A program made the translations under genes and the position numbers. The notes under the pieces were generated by a model. The model was not told the DNA's origin. It searched no databases and saw only the letters and a program-made list of their open reading frames with translations. Below are positions 41,952 through 51,400 of a stretch of 64,000 bases of DNA, piece after piece. Source of the DNA: Gracilimonas sediminicola (GTDB taxonomy: Bacteria; Bacteroidota; Rhodothermia; Balneolales; Balneolaceae); NCBI RefSeq assembly GCF_024320785.1, contig NZ_JANDBC010000001.1, forward strand, positions 1,742,001 to 1,806,000, in the 5' to 3' direction. Every line of letters starts with the position of its first letter. Within the stretch, counting starts at the first letter, position 1.

Positions 41952-43226
41952 TCAATCGATAAAGCGCTTGTAAACTTCACCCAGCCTTCCGGATACATTG
42001 GCCTTGGATGAATATTTATTCTTGATATGCCCTATGGTTTTGATACGCTTTTCAGCCAGATCATTGGAAGCTACATGAGCAGGAATCCCATGGTCTTCCG
42101 AGTAATTCAGGATGTCGGTGATCGTGTTATAGATATTACCGGCATTTTGGAGAGCGCGGTCTTCGTTGTACCCTTCCAGTTCGCTGGCAATATTGATGAG
42201 TCCACCCGCATTAATCACGTAATCAGGAGCGTAGATAATGCCTTTGTCGAGCAGCTGCTGGCCGTGCTTGTCTTCATCATCCAACACGTTATTAGCTCCT
42301 CCGGCAATGATATCACACTTAAACTGATCCATGGTGTCGTCATTGATCACACCGCCTAAAGCACAAGGGGTATAGATGTCCACATCCAACCCATAAATGT
42401 CATCAGGGTCAACAAGTTCACCCCCCACTTCCTCAGCAAGTTCTTTAGCTTTGTCTTCGTAAATATCGCAGATGTAGAGCTTGGCTCCTTCTTTAGCTGC
42501 GTGACGTGCAAAAAAGGAAGCTACATTTCCGGCTCCCTGTAAGGCAATCTTCTTGCCCTCGAGTGAGTCGCTTCCATAAGCTTTTTGAGCACAGGCTTTA
42601 ACTCCCATATACACTCCATAAGCTGTTACCGGAGATGGGTTTCCACTTCCGCCCAGTGCTTTAGGGATGCCGGTTACATATTTCGTTTCAGAATAAATCC
42701 ATTCCATTTCGCGCTCAGTCATTCCCACGTCTTCTGCAGTGATGTACCGTCCGCCAAGTCCATCCACGAACCGGCCAAAAGAGCGGAATAAAGCTTCGGT
42801 TTTCTCGGTATGAGGGTCGCCGATGATCACAGCTTTTCCACCACCCAGGTTCAGTCCGGAAATAGCCGCTTTATAGGACATCCCGCGCGAAAGGCGCAGC
42901 ACATCTTTGATGGCGGCTTCTTCGGATTCATAATTCCACATACGGGTTCCGCCCAAAGCCGGGCCCAGCGTGGTATTGTGGATAGCGATGATAGCCTTCA
43001 GCCCAACTTCAGGGTCAGAGCAAATGACCACCTGCTCATGTTCGTAGTTGGCAAGCTGATTAAAAAGGGAAAAATTCGGGTTTTCTTCAGTCAATTTCTT
43101 GGAGTTTTTAACAGGTGCGTCAATCATTTTAACTTGGGTAAATTGTACAGATGGTCCGTTGTGGAACCGCTTCCAAAGTTCGGGATTTATTTGGCGGTTC
43201 TCAACCAAATAAATTGGCTCAATCAT
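41952..43226 (-). CDS. Leucine dehydrogenase-type Glu/Leu/Phe/Val dehydrogenase
   Basis: A 424-residue amino acid dehydrogenase that would deaminate branched-chain amino acids to 2-oxo acids. Key parts: GPALGGTRMW, the catalytic-lysine helix SRGMSYKAAISGLNLGGGKA, TAEDVGM, and the NAD site IALQGAGNVASFFA. This is the leucine/phenylalanine-type subgroup, not the glutamate type at the start of the window. It has an N-terminal extension of about 60 residues compared with Bacillus LeuDH (about 365). It is monocistronic: a terminator follows and recJ diverges on the other side. Confidence 0.9.
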   Translation of the reverse strand: MIEPIYLVENRQINPELWKRFHNGPSVQFTQVKMIDAPVKNSKKLTEENPNFSLFNQLANYEHEQVVICSDPEVGLKAIIAIHNTTLGPALGGTRMWNYESEEAAIKDVLRLSRGMSYKAAISGLNLGGGKAVIIGDPHTEKTEALFRSFGRFVDGLGGRYITAEDVGMTEREMEWIYSETKYVTGIPKALGGSGNPSPVTAYGVYMGVKACAQKAYGSDSLEGKKIALQGAGNVASFFARHAAKEGAKLYICDIYEDKAKELAEEVGGELVDPDDIYGLDVDIYTPCALGGVINDDTMDQFKCDIIAGGANNVLDDEDKHGQQLLDKGIIYAPDYVINAGGLINIASELEGYNEDRALQNAGNIYNTITDILNYSEDHGIPAHVASNDLAEKRIKTIGHIKNKYSSKANVSGRLGEVYKRFID

Positions 43227-43424
43227 AAATACTTGTAATTATTTTTTGGGAAGTTGGGGCGAATTTGAACGATCAGAGAGGTTTAGATTTTTTATGTAAA
43301 CAAAGATGCTGATTTTCTCTTGTTTAATAGTATTTTATATAAGCAATAAGAACGCGATTTGCGTTGGCATCCCGGCCTGACCGCCGATCTGCCTTTATGT
43401 ATAAAAATAAAGCACAAAACAATC

Positions 43425-45134
43425 ATGTCATTCCGCTGGGTATACGCGCAGCCGGAGGAGCCAAAGTACGTCTCCAAATTAGGGGACATGCTGGGAATTC
43501 CGGACAAAATAGCCCAACTACTGGCTATACGCGGCATAAAAACATTCGATGATGCAGAATACTTTTTCAGGCCAAAGATAGAAAACCTCCACGATCCTTT
43601 TTTAATGAAGGATATGGAAGCCGGTGCAGAACGTTTAGCTCTGGCCATACGTAAAAGTGAGAAAGTACTCGTTTACGGCGATTACGACGTTGACGGGACT
43701 ACAGCAACTTCCTGTGTCTATACATTTTTGAAAGAATTTGGCGTAGATGCCGACTACTACATTCCCCATCGCTTCAAAGAGGGATACGGGATTAACCCCG
43801 ATGGCATTAAATATGCCGAAGAGGTTAAGGCCTCCCTGATTGTATCGGTTGATTGCGGCATTACCGCTATTGAAGAAGCCAAAGTGGCCCGCGAAAAAGG
43901 CATCGACCTGATTGTGTGCGACCACCATACCGTAGGTAATGAAATTCCGGATGCCGTAGCGGTGCTTGATCCCAAACGCCCGGATTGTAATTATCCTTTT
44001 GATGGTCTTTCGGGAGCCGGGGTTGGCTTTAAGCTCATTCAGGGAACCATAGAAAAGTTGGGATTGCCAGATACTATTTCCTATAAATTTCTGGATTTAG
44101 TTGCCATTTCGATTGCTTCCGATATCGTGCCCATCATTGATGAAAACCGTGTGCTTATGAAGGCCGGACTACAGATGATTCAACGAAGTCCGAGGGTGGG
44201 TATTAAGGCACTGCTTGAGCTAATCAAAGTTTCCAAAGAAGATGTAAATACCTCTAAGATTGTGTTTTCCATCGGACCGAGAATTAACGCGGCCGGAAGA
44301 ATGGGGGATGCGAGCACCGCCGTAAAGCTCATGATTTCCGAGACGCTGGGAGAAGCCAAATCTCATGCTTATGAGCTGGAGTCAGTAAACCTGAAGCGAA
44401 GAGATACCGACTCCAAGACGATGAAAGAGGCGATGGAGCAAATTGAGAAGGATTTTGACATGGAGGAGACGTCCACAATTGTGCTATATAGTGAAAACTG
44501 GCACCTTGGGGTGATAGGGATTGTGGCTTCCCGGCTGGTGGATTTATATCACCGTCCGGCTATAATGCTCAGCAATGTGGATGGGAAGATCAAAGGGTCG
44601 GCAAGGAGCATTAAAGGGTTTAATATTTACAATGCCATCAAAAAATGTGATGACTTGCTCGAACAGTTTGGTGGGCATGAGTTTGCCGCCGGCCTCACCC
44701 TGCCGGAAGGAAATCTTTCCGAATTCCGCCGCCGCATGAACGAGCTGGCCTATACTGATTTGTCGGAGAATTCTTTTGAACCTGAACTCACCGTAGATGC
44801 CAAACTGGAATTGGGTGAGGTGGATATGAAATTCTGGAAACTGCTCAGTCAGTTTGAGCCCTTTGGGCCGGGCAACCTGCGGCCGGTGTTTGTAAGTGAG
44901 GAAGTTAAAGTAGTTGGGGTTCCAACCATTGTAGGAAATGGCCACTTGAAGATGAGAGTCAGTCAAAATGGGTCGGGTGTTTTTGATACCATCGGTTTTA
45001 ATATGCACGAATACCTGCCCGATGTTCGAAAAGGAGATCCCTTTAAAATAGCCTATGTGCTGGAAGAAAATAACTGGAACGGCCGGCGTACGCTTCAGCT
45101 GAGATTAAAGGACATTCACATTCCGGGGAAATAG
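43425..45134 (+). CDS. recJ: Single-stranded-DNA-specific exonuclease RecJ
   Basis: A 569-residue 5'-3' ssDNA exonuclease for recombination and repair. The DHH-family motifs are VYGDYDVDGTTATS (motif I), IVSVDCGIT, VCDHHTVGNEIPDA (the DHH motif), and SGAGVGFKL. DHHA1 (HLGVIGIVASRLVDLYHRP ... FGGHEFAAGLTL) and the OB-fold end follow. The frame opens at 43359, but ATG 43425 (MSFRWVYAQPEE) starts at the usual family N terminus. It ends four bases before the heptad array at 45138. Confidence 0.95.
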   Translation: MSFRWVYAQPEEPKYVSKLGDMLGIPDKIAQLLAIRGIKTFDDAEYFFRPKIENLHDPFLMKDMEAGAERLALAIRKSEKVLVYGDYDVDGTTATSCVYTFLKEFGVDADYYIPHRFKEGYGINPDGIKYAEEVKASLIVSVDCGITAIEEAKVAREKGIDLIVCDHHTVGNEIPDAVAVLDPKRPDCNYPFDGLSGAGVGFKLIQGTIEKLGLPDTISYKFLDLVAISIASDIVPIIDENRVLMKAGLQMIQRSPRVGIKALLELIKVSKEDVNTSKIVFSIGPRINAAGRMGDASTAVKLMISETLGEAKSHAYELESVNLKRRDTDSKTMKEAMEQIEKDFDMEETSTIVLYSENWHLGVIGIVASRLVDLYHRPAIMLSNVDGKIKGSARSIKGFNIYNAIKKCDDLLEQFGGHEFAAGLTLPEGNLSEFRRRMNELAYTDLSENSFEPELTVDAKLELGEVDMKFWKLLSQFEPFGPGNLRPVFVSEEVKVVGVPTIVGNGHLKMRVSQNGSGVFDTIGFNMHEYLPDVRKGDPFKIAYVLEENNWNGRRTLQLRLKDIHIPGK

Positions 45135-45137
45135 GTT

Positions 45138-45285
45138 TTTTAGGTGTTAGGTTTTAGGGGTAAGGTGTTAGGTAGTTGTTCTGAGCGAAAGCGAAGAATC
45201 TTCGCATTAGTTAGTTACCAAGCATTTAGTGCAAAGATCTTTCGCTTCCGCTCAAGATGGCCCTAAAACCTAACACCTAAAACCT
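45138..45285. repeat. Heptad-periodic nested inverted repeat, locus 9
   Basis: Outer arms are heptads: TTTTAGG, TGTTAGG, TTTTAGG, GGTAAGG, TGTTAGG (45138-45172) facing CCTAAAA, CCTAACA, CCTAAAA (45262-45282). Inside is a second, unrelated inverted repeat with arms around GAGCGAAAGCGAAGAATCTT and its approximate complement (about 45179-45258). It may act as the recJ terminator. Confidence 0.8.
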
Positions 45286-45310
45286 TATACTATTTTTCCC
45301 CAATTTATTA

Positions 45311-45341
45311 TTGTATAAAGATTACAAACCCTGTATCTTTG
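45311..45341 (+). promoter_or_regulatory. Promoter of tRNA-Phe
   Basis: TTG (45311-45313), 20-base spacer, and TATCTTTG (45334-45341), an exact TAnnTTTG box, 15 bases before the mature tRNA. The box has the same eight bases and spacing as in the TPP leader promoter. Confidence 0.75.
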
Positions 45342-45356
45342 CCGTCCTTGTTGAAA

Positions 45357-45429
<73 letters not shown>

Positions 45430-45439
45430 CATCAAGTAA

Positions 45440-45477
45440 AGCCTCGTACACTTTTTAGATGTACGGGGCTTTTTTTT
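45440..45477 (+). terminator. Terminator after tRNA-Phe
   Basis: AGCCTCGTACA (45440-45450) pairs with TGTACGGGGCT (45460-45470), one G-U pair, then seven T. After it, 45478-45656 holds nothing I can identify. Confidence 0.93.
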
Positions 45478-45656
45478 GTTTATGATTTTTGACCTTTTAT
45501 CTGGTCATTTTGTTTCGTCTATCTAAAATCTGATCGAAAATGCTACTGCGCTTGTTGTTGGGAAGCCATTATAGATCCGATACCTGAAATCCCTAAACCG
45601 TACATTGAAAGCTTATTATGATAGACGAATTCACATCGATTTTCGAGAGTTAAGGC

Positions 45657-46859
45657 ATGCCACCAATTGAAAAAGATGGTTCACGAAGAAACCGCTTGCA
45701 AACCGGCTTATTAATCTCAGGCATTATACTGATTGCTCTCAATCTGAGGCCGGCCCTGGCATCCGTCGGGCCTTTGATTGCTGAAATACGGGAGAGTACC
45801 GGCCTTTCCAACTCTTTGCTGGGCTTGCTTACGACTCTCCCGTTGATTGCATTTGGCTTGGTTTCGATGCTTACTACTTTATTTACACGGCGTTTTGGTA
45901 TAGAAAAAACATTATTCGGGGCGTTAATTTTACTTACCATCGGGATTTTAGCCCGATTGATCCAGTCACCGGTGGCCTTATTCGGAGGCACCTTGATGTT
46001 AGGTATCGCCATTGCTTTGGGCAATGTGTTGTTGCCTTCTTTGGTTAAGCGCGATTTCCCGGATAAATCGGGCCCACTCACCAGCCTTTATTCCAGTATG
46101 ATGGGAATCGGAGCCTCGCTTGCAGCGGGGCTCAGCGTTCCTATATCAAAGGGAATGGGACTTGGCTGGAGGTACACCCTGGCATTGTGGTCTCTTCCTG
46201 CTTTTATCGCATTATTAATTTGGATCCCTCAGTTGCGATACAATACTAATAGTAGTCGGCTAAGTAGCTTTCGAAAAGCCCTGAAAAAAATGGCCGGCTC
46301 AGCTACAGCATGGCAAGTGGCTGTATTCATGGGATTACAGTCTTTAGCCTTTTACGTGATTTTGGCCTGGTTGCCTGATATCCTGCAAAGCAGGGGGCTA
46401 TCGGAATCCTATTCCGGATGGATGCTTTCATTGTCACAGGGGACCGGAGTGCTGGGTACACTACTTATCCCATACTTTGCAGGAAAAAAGTCCAATCAGC
46501 AAAGTATTGTATGGATGTTAATCCTCATGGAAGGTGTTTGTCTTGCAGCCCTGATGCTGACGGATACGTTCGGGGTGGCCGTATGGGTGTCTGTGTTGGG
46601 TTTTGCACTCGGAGGGTCTTTTGGGTTGGCACTGCTATTTATCGTACTTCGCTCGCACGACACGCAGGAGGCAACCGAATTAAGTGGAATGGCTCAATCT
46701 GCAGGGTATATTCTCGCGGCTATCGGTCCCATTTTAATCGGGGCTCTATATGATTTGACCGGTAACTGGAATGTTCCCTTGGGGTTTCTGTTAGGGGTTT
46801 TAGTGATCAAAGCCGGCTTTGGACATTTTGCCGGTAAACCCAAAAAAGTGGAATTATAA
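45657..46859 (+). CDS. MFS transporter, CynX/NimT-like
   Basis: A 400-residue major facilitator with 12 membrane segments. The N-terminal pattern LNLRPALASVGPLIAEIRESTGLS is typical of the CynX/NimT (cyanate/2-nitroimidazole) branch. The substrate is not predictable; members export or import small anions and drugs. ATG 45657 is chosen because it directly precedes the charged cytosolic N terminus. It is followed by an 83-base gap and a small DoxX-like gene on the same strand. Confidence 0.88.
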   Translation: MPPIEKDGSRRNRLQTGLLISGIILIALNLRPALASVGPLIAEIRESTGLSNSLLGLLTTLPLIAFGLVSMLTTLFTRRFGIEKTLFGALILLTIGILARLIQSPVALFGGTLMLGIAIALGNVLLPSLVKRDFPDKSGPLTSLYSSMMGIGASLAAGLSVPISKGMGLGWRYTLALWSLPAFIALLIWIPQLRYNTNSSRLSSFRKALKKMAGSATAWQVAVFMGLQSLAFYVILAWLPDILQSRGLSESYSGWMLSLSQGTGVLGTLLIPYFAGKKSNQQSIVWMLILMEGVCLAALMLTDTFGVAVWVSVLGFALGGSFGLALLFIVLRSHDTQEATELSGMAQSAGYILAAIGPILIGALYDLTGNWNVPLGFLLGVLVIKAGFGHFAGKPKKVEL

Positions 46860-46942
46860 GAGTGTAGTACGGCTTATGATTGTATTACTAAAAGTTTAAT
46901 TAGATTACGACTCACGTCCACATCAAAAAAAGGTAAGAAATC

Positions 46943-47314
46943 ATGGAATATCTAATCATAGCCATAAAACTGATAGTTGGGCTGAGTATCCTGAATGTCT
47001 GGTTATTACGATCCGGTAAAGAAACCCAATGGCGGGGTGGAGATGCAGGAAGTCTGGAAGAAGAATTTAAAGCCTACGGGCTTCCCATTTGGTTTATGTG
47101 GACTGTAGGCGGGCTCAAAATTCTGTTTGCATTGGGGCTTCTGGCTTCCATTTGGTTTACAGGCTACCCGGAATTAGAAACTTATTCTGCTTACGGCATA
47201 GCCGTGTTGATGCTGGGTGCTGTGAGTATGCACATAAAGGTTAAAGATCCGTTAAAAAAATCTCTCCCGGCTTTTACCTTTCTGGTTCTGTCGCTTTTGA
47301 TTGCTTTTCTATAG
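46943..47314 (+). CDS. DoxX-like small membrane protein A
   Basis: A 123-residue inner-membrane protein with four predicted segments, DoxX/DoxD-like. The conserved parts are the helix with VGGLKILFALGLLASI and the MHIKVKDPLKKSLPAF loop before the last segment. AAGGTAAG precedes the ATG. Function unknown; relatives are linked to redox and thiosulfate metabolism. Its 3' end overlaps that of a convergent paralogue by 6 bases. Confidence 0.78.
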   Translation: MEYLIIAIKLIVGLSILNVWLLRSGKETQWRGGDAGSLEEEFKAYGLPIWFMWTVGGLKILFALGLLASIWFTGYPELETYSAYGIAVLMLGAVSMHIKVKDPLKKSLPAFTFLVLSLLIAFL

Positions 47315-47671
47315 ATCATAAAGCATCAGCAACAGGAATTTGTAGGCCAAAAAACCGTTTACCAACATAAAGAAAAAAGAAGGTAGCGTTTGGTTCAGAG
47401 AATCCCGGACCTTTATGCGCGTGCCAAAGGCTACCGCCATCATCACTGTCAATCCGGTGGTCGCGAGAAGACCCAACAGGCTAATGTATAAACCGGCAAG
47501 CAGCCCGGCGGCACCTGCCAGCTGAGCCGTGCCGGTGAGTATTCGTAAGCCATCACCCATTCCGTATCGAATAAATTCCTCCTTCATAAAAGGGGAGCGA
47601 AGGCATTGTATGCCGTAGATTAAAAAAAATACGGCAACAATTATCGAAAGAAATAAAATGGGATTAGTCAA
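47309..47671 (-). CDS. DoxX-like small membrane protein B
   Basis: A 120-residue four-segment membrane protein that is a paralogue of the one encoded at 46943-47314: FIRYGMGDGLRILTGTAQLAGAAGLLAGL and RIKVRDSLNQTLPSFFF align with FKAYGLPIWF...LLASI and HIKVKDPLKKSLPAFTF. The two genes converge and share 6 coding bases at their ends. The upstream gap to the cupin (47672-47926) is AT-rich without clear features. Confidence 0.78.
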   Translation of the reverse strand: MTNPILFLSIIVAVFFLIYGIQCLRSPFMKEEFIRYGMGDGLRILTGTAQLAGAAGLLAGLYISLLGLLATTGLTVMMAVAFGTRIKVRDSLNQTLPSFFFMLVNGFLAYKFLLLMLYDL

Positions 47672-47926
47672 GAGGCTCCCGGGTTCTTTTAAAAGAACGA
47701 TGTTAGTTGATGAGTACTCAAAAACATTGGCATCATAAACATTCGTTCATTTTATACAGAATATGTCATTTTAAAACCGGTCGGTGTCTGAATTTTTGTT
47801 TACCAAAAATTAATCTCTCTTTCATTCCACAAAGAACCGGCATCTTCAAATAAATAAAGTTCAGCTTAAATTCAATGAAACCCCACCACCCGCTCGTCTG
47901 TTGTAGCTTTTGATGAATTAAGACAA

Positions 47927-48289
47927 ATGAATCAAAAAGAGGACGCGATTATTATGAGTACCGAAACGATGACAGCCGAAGAAGTAGCAGAAGGTAAATT
48001 AAATGAGGCCGAAGACGTGAAAGAAATCATGGCTTCCGGCGAAGATGTAGGGCTCAGAATCTGGAGAGAGGAAGAGCCGGATGCGGACAAAGAATTTCAC
48101 ACTAATTCTTATGAAACGGTAGGTTATGTACTAAAAGGTAAAGCCGAGCTTCATTTGGAAAATGATCAGGTTGTTGAGTTGACGGAAGGGAATTCATACC
48201 TGGTTCCAAAAGAAACAGAGCATACCTATAAAATCATCGAAACCTTTTCGGCTGTGGAAGCCACTTCACCTCCGGCACATCTGCAGTAA
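47927..48289 (+). CDS. Small cupin-domain protein
   Basis: A 120-residue single cupin. The metal-binding pattern is loose: EFHTNSYETVGYVLKGKAELHL is the first motif and GNSYLVPKETEHTYKI the second, with His in each. About 40 N-terminal residues precede the barrel. ATG 47954 (MSTETMTAEEV), with AGAGG 11 bases upstream, is an alternative start. Such proteins are often small oxygenases, isomerases or ligand sensors; no specific role is visible. Confidence 0.8.
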   Translation: MNQKEDAIIMSTETMTAEEVAEGKLNEAEDVKEIMASGEDVGLRIWREEEPDADKEFHTNSYETVGYVLKGKAELHLENDQVVELTEGNSYLVPKETEHTYKIIETFSAVEATSPPAHLQ

Positions 48290-48317
48290 ATTATTTCTGA
48301 ATTTCTCAGAGGTTAAA

Positions 48318-48345
48318 GCCCGGTGATTTCATCGGGCCTTTTTTA
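48318..48345 (+). terminator. Terminator after the cupin gene
   Basis: GCCCGGTGA (48318-48326) pairs with TCATCGGGC (48329-48337), followed by a C and then a T run. Confidence 0.85.
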
Positions 48346-48354
48346 TTTATGCAT

Positions 48355-48389
48355 AAAAAACCCCGACTTGTTTTAACCAAATCGGGGTT
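48355..48389 (-). terminator. Terminator after the secreted endonuclease
   Basis: On the minus strand AACCCCGA (from 48389) pairs with TCGGGGTT (to 48359), followed by a T run to 48355. It lies 30 bases past the stop. Confidence 0.85.
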
Positions 48390-48418
48390 ATAAAGTTGTT
48401 CAACAGGTTGAAATGAAG

Positions 48419-51400
48419 CTATTTAATCAGCATCATTTTTTTGGTGATGACTGTTGAGCGTGTTTGTATAGAATACAGGTAAAGCCCACTCGACATTGCC
48501 GAGGCATCAAATACAACCTGATGCGCACCGGCTTCAGTAAATCCATCAACCAAAGTGGCTACCTGCTGCCCCAGCATGTTGAAGACGGTAACTTTCACGC
48601 GCTGCGCTTCCGGCAGGGTGTAGGCAATCTGAGTTGTCGGGTTAAACGGATTAGGGAAGTTGCCCAGGGTAACTTGTGCTGGAAGCTCTTCGCCGGGTCC
48701 TTCTTCAACTCGGCTTTCTGTATTGTCATTTACAGAAGCGAAAAAGGTTCCATCGGACTGGGTCATGGGTGAACCGAGATCGGAAGAGGTTGTCCAATCG
48801 TTATAGGTATCGGTATCTGTTCCCAGGTCACTTCTATAGATACTGTTGCCTTCTCCGGCTGATGGTAACGAGGAACTTCCCCATCCTGAGACTAAGCTAT
48901 TGGCGCCTCCTTCCCAGGCCACGGCGTCAATTACATTTCCGGAAGCATCTTTAAGAACTAATACATCTCCGCCGTTATTAAGCGGAGGCAGATTCACGAA
49001 GTCATCTGCATTTTTATTATACAGTGCTTTGAAATCCTTGCGATCGAGTGCGAGTGTCATAAAAGTATTCCCGCCGATCTTATGTTTGTTCGCAAAAGTA
49101 AATGACTGGCCGTTTCCATTATCATCAACCAAAGTCCATCCGTTAAGTTGGATTTCTTGTCCGGTCGTGTTGTAGATCTCTACCCACTCTTCCTTGGATT
49201 CATTACCAGGCGTATCATAGAAAATCTCACTGATAAGAATGTCCGGAGTGGAAGAAGCAGGCGGACTGGCCGTTGTAAATGAGTAAGTTTCATCTACAGA
49301 GGTATTTCCGGCTTCATCGGTAGAAACTACCTGGTAGAAATAATCGGTTCCGGCTGTAAGCCCGGTCAGGGTTTGGGAGTGTGAAGTCACATAACTTCCG
49401 CTACCCGCTGATGACCCATAACTGGTAGTAGTGCCATAATTCACCTGTGAATTTGCAGGCTCGTCCGTTGTCCATGTAATCGAAGCTTCGGTTTCAGTGA
49501 TATTGGAAGAAGCAACAGAAGAGATAACCGGGGCAGTGGTATCAGTTGCTTCGATGGTGGCCGGATCTCCATTATTGGTAGCAGTAGTCCAGTCGGTTTC
49601 ATCATCGTTATCCACATCAAAGGAGCTGCGAACCAGGCTTTCTCCGGTAGAAGCGGTGGGCCCGGCTCCCCAGCCGGATGGAACGCCGGATGAAGCACCA
49701 CCCTCCCATGCCACCTGATCGATGGTGGAGCCGGAAGCATTGTTCAGGAGTAAGGCATCTCCGCCATTATTAAGGGCGGGAATCCCTCCATATTGATAGG
49801 CATCATTCGTATAAAGTGCGTTAAATCCCGCTTGGTTTGATGCAACGGTAAAGTAGGAACTGGCTTCAATCACTGTTCCTGAAGGGAAGGTGTAAGATGA
49901 ACCGGTTCCATTGTTATCTATGATAGTATAACCGGTCAGGTCAATTTGTTGTGAAGTGGGGTTGTACAGTTCAATCCATTCTTCATCAGCATCGGTTCCG
50001 GGGGTGTCATAGAATATTTCTGAAAAGAGGACATAATCTACAACAGGAGCCGAAGCTTGTGTTTGGGGGTCGCCATTGTTAACAGCTACCGCCCAATCAG
50101 TATATGAATCAGAATCTGATCCAGGAGAACTTCGGTAGATTGATTCCCCGGTTGCAGCAGATGGGTCACTACTGCTTCCCCAGCCTGAAGGAAGTCCTGC
50201 AGAAGCACCTCCTTCCCAGGCTACAATATCTACTTCATTGCTCTGCCCATCGGTTAAAATGAGCACATCTCCTCCATTATTCAAAGCAGGGATAGAGCCA
50301 TACTGGTCGGCATCAAACCCATACAGCGACTGGAATCCGGCTGAATTTGAAGCTACCGTAAAATAAGAACTTGGTGCAATGGTGCTGCCTGAGGGAAAAG
50401 TATAGGACGAACCGGTTCCATTGTTATCTGTGACGGTGTAACCACTTAAATCTATCGTAGATGAGGTGCCGTTATAGATCTCGATCCATTCTTCGTCGCT
50501 GTCGGTTCCGGGGGTATCATAAAAAATCTCGGAAAAGACGATAGAACCGGCACTGGTGCCTTCTTCAGCCGTTGTAAATGTGAAGTTGCCGGAACTGGAA
50601 GAATTACCAGAGCCATCGGTGCTACTAACCTGGTAATTGTAGGTAGTATTTGCAGTGAGCCCTGTTAAAGTGAGGGAATGGGAGGTAGTAAAACTTCCGC
50701 TGCTTTGGGTAGAACCATAGGATGTTGTGGCTCCATAGTTGACCTGTGAGGTAGCCAGCTCATCTGTACCCCAGGTGATAGTAGCAGAATTAGCTCCGAT
50801 ATTGGAGCTTTGGACTGAACTTATAACAGGGGGAGTAGTATCGCTGCCACCGGTATTTCCATCCGGAAAGAAAGCTCTGCGAACTAGAGAAGTGTCGAGT
50901 ATAAATGGGTTTTCGTTACCCTGATACCCGGCAATGGCACTGCTTCTGTTTAGTTCGTTGGCATCCACTTCATCCAAATAATGCCACTGATATAAATCGT
51001 TCTTTTGTTGATCAAAGAAGTTTTGATCGGCTTGGGCTTGGTAGATTGCTACAAAATAGAATACGGCCCGGGCGGCATTTCCCTTATGTTGTTCTCGGGG
51101 TTCAAAGGTGGTGCTTCCGTAATTCTCGGCATATAAATCAATATTGCTGGACGGGATGGATGATTGTGATTGATCGAGGTAATACCAGGTATCGGTCAGG
51201 TTGTCGTCAATTTCACCTAAAGGGTCATTATTCCTGGCACTGTTTACATTCGATTTTGTCGGGAACAGATGGTGAATATCAGATTTCGCCGGTTCATTCC
51301 CTGCGCCCATGCTTTGAGGCCACGTGTGCTCGGCATTAACGCCTTTATAAAAAGCATCAGTACTTGGGTCTTCATTAGGATCTAAAGTGATCGTGTATCC

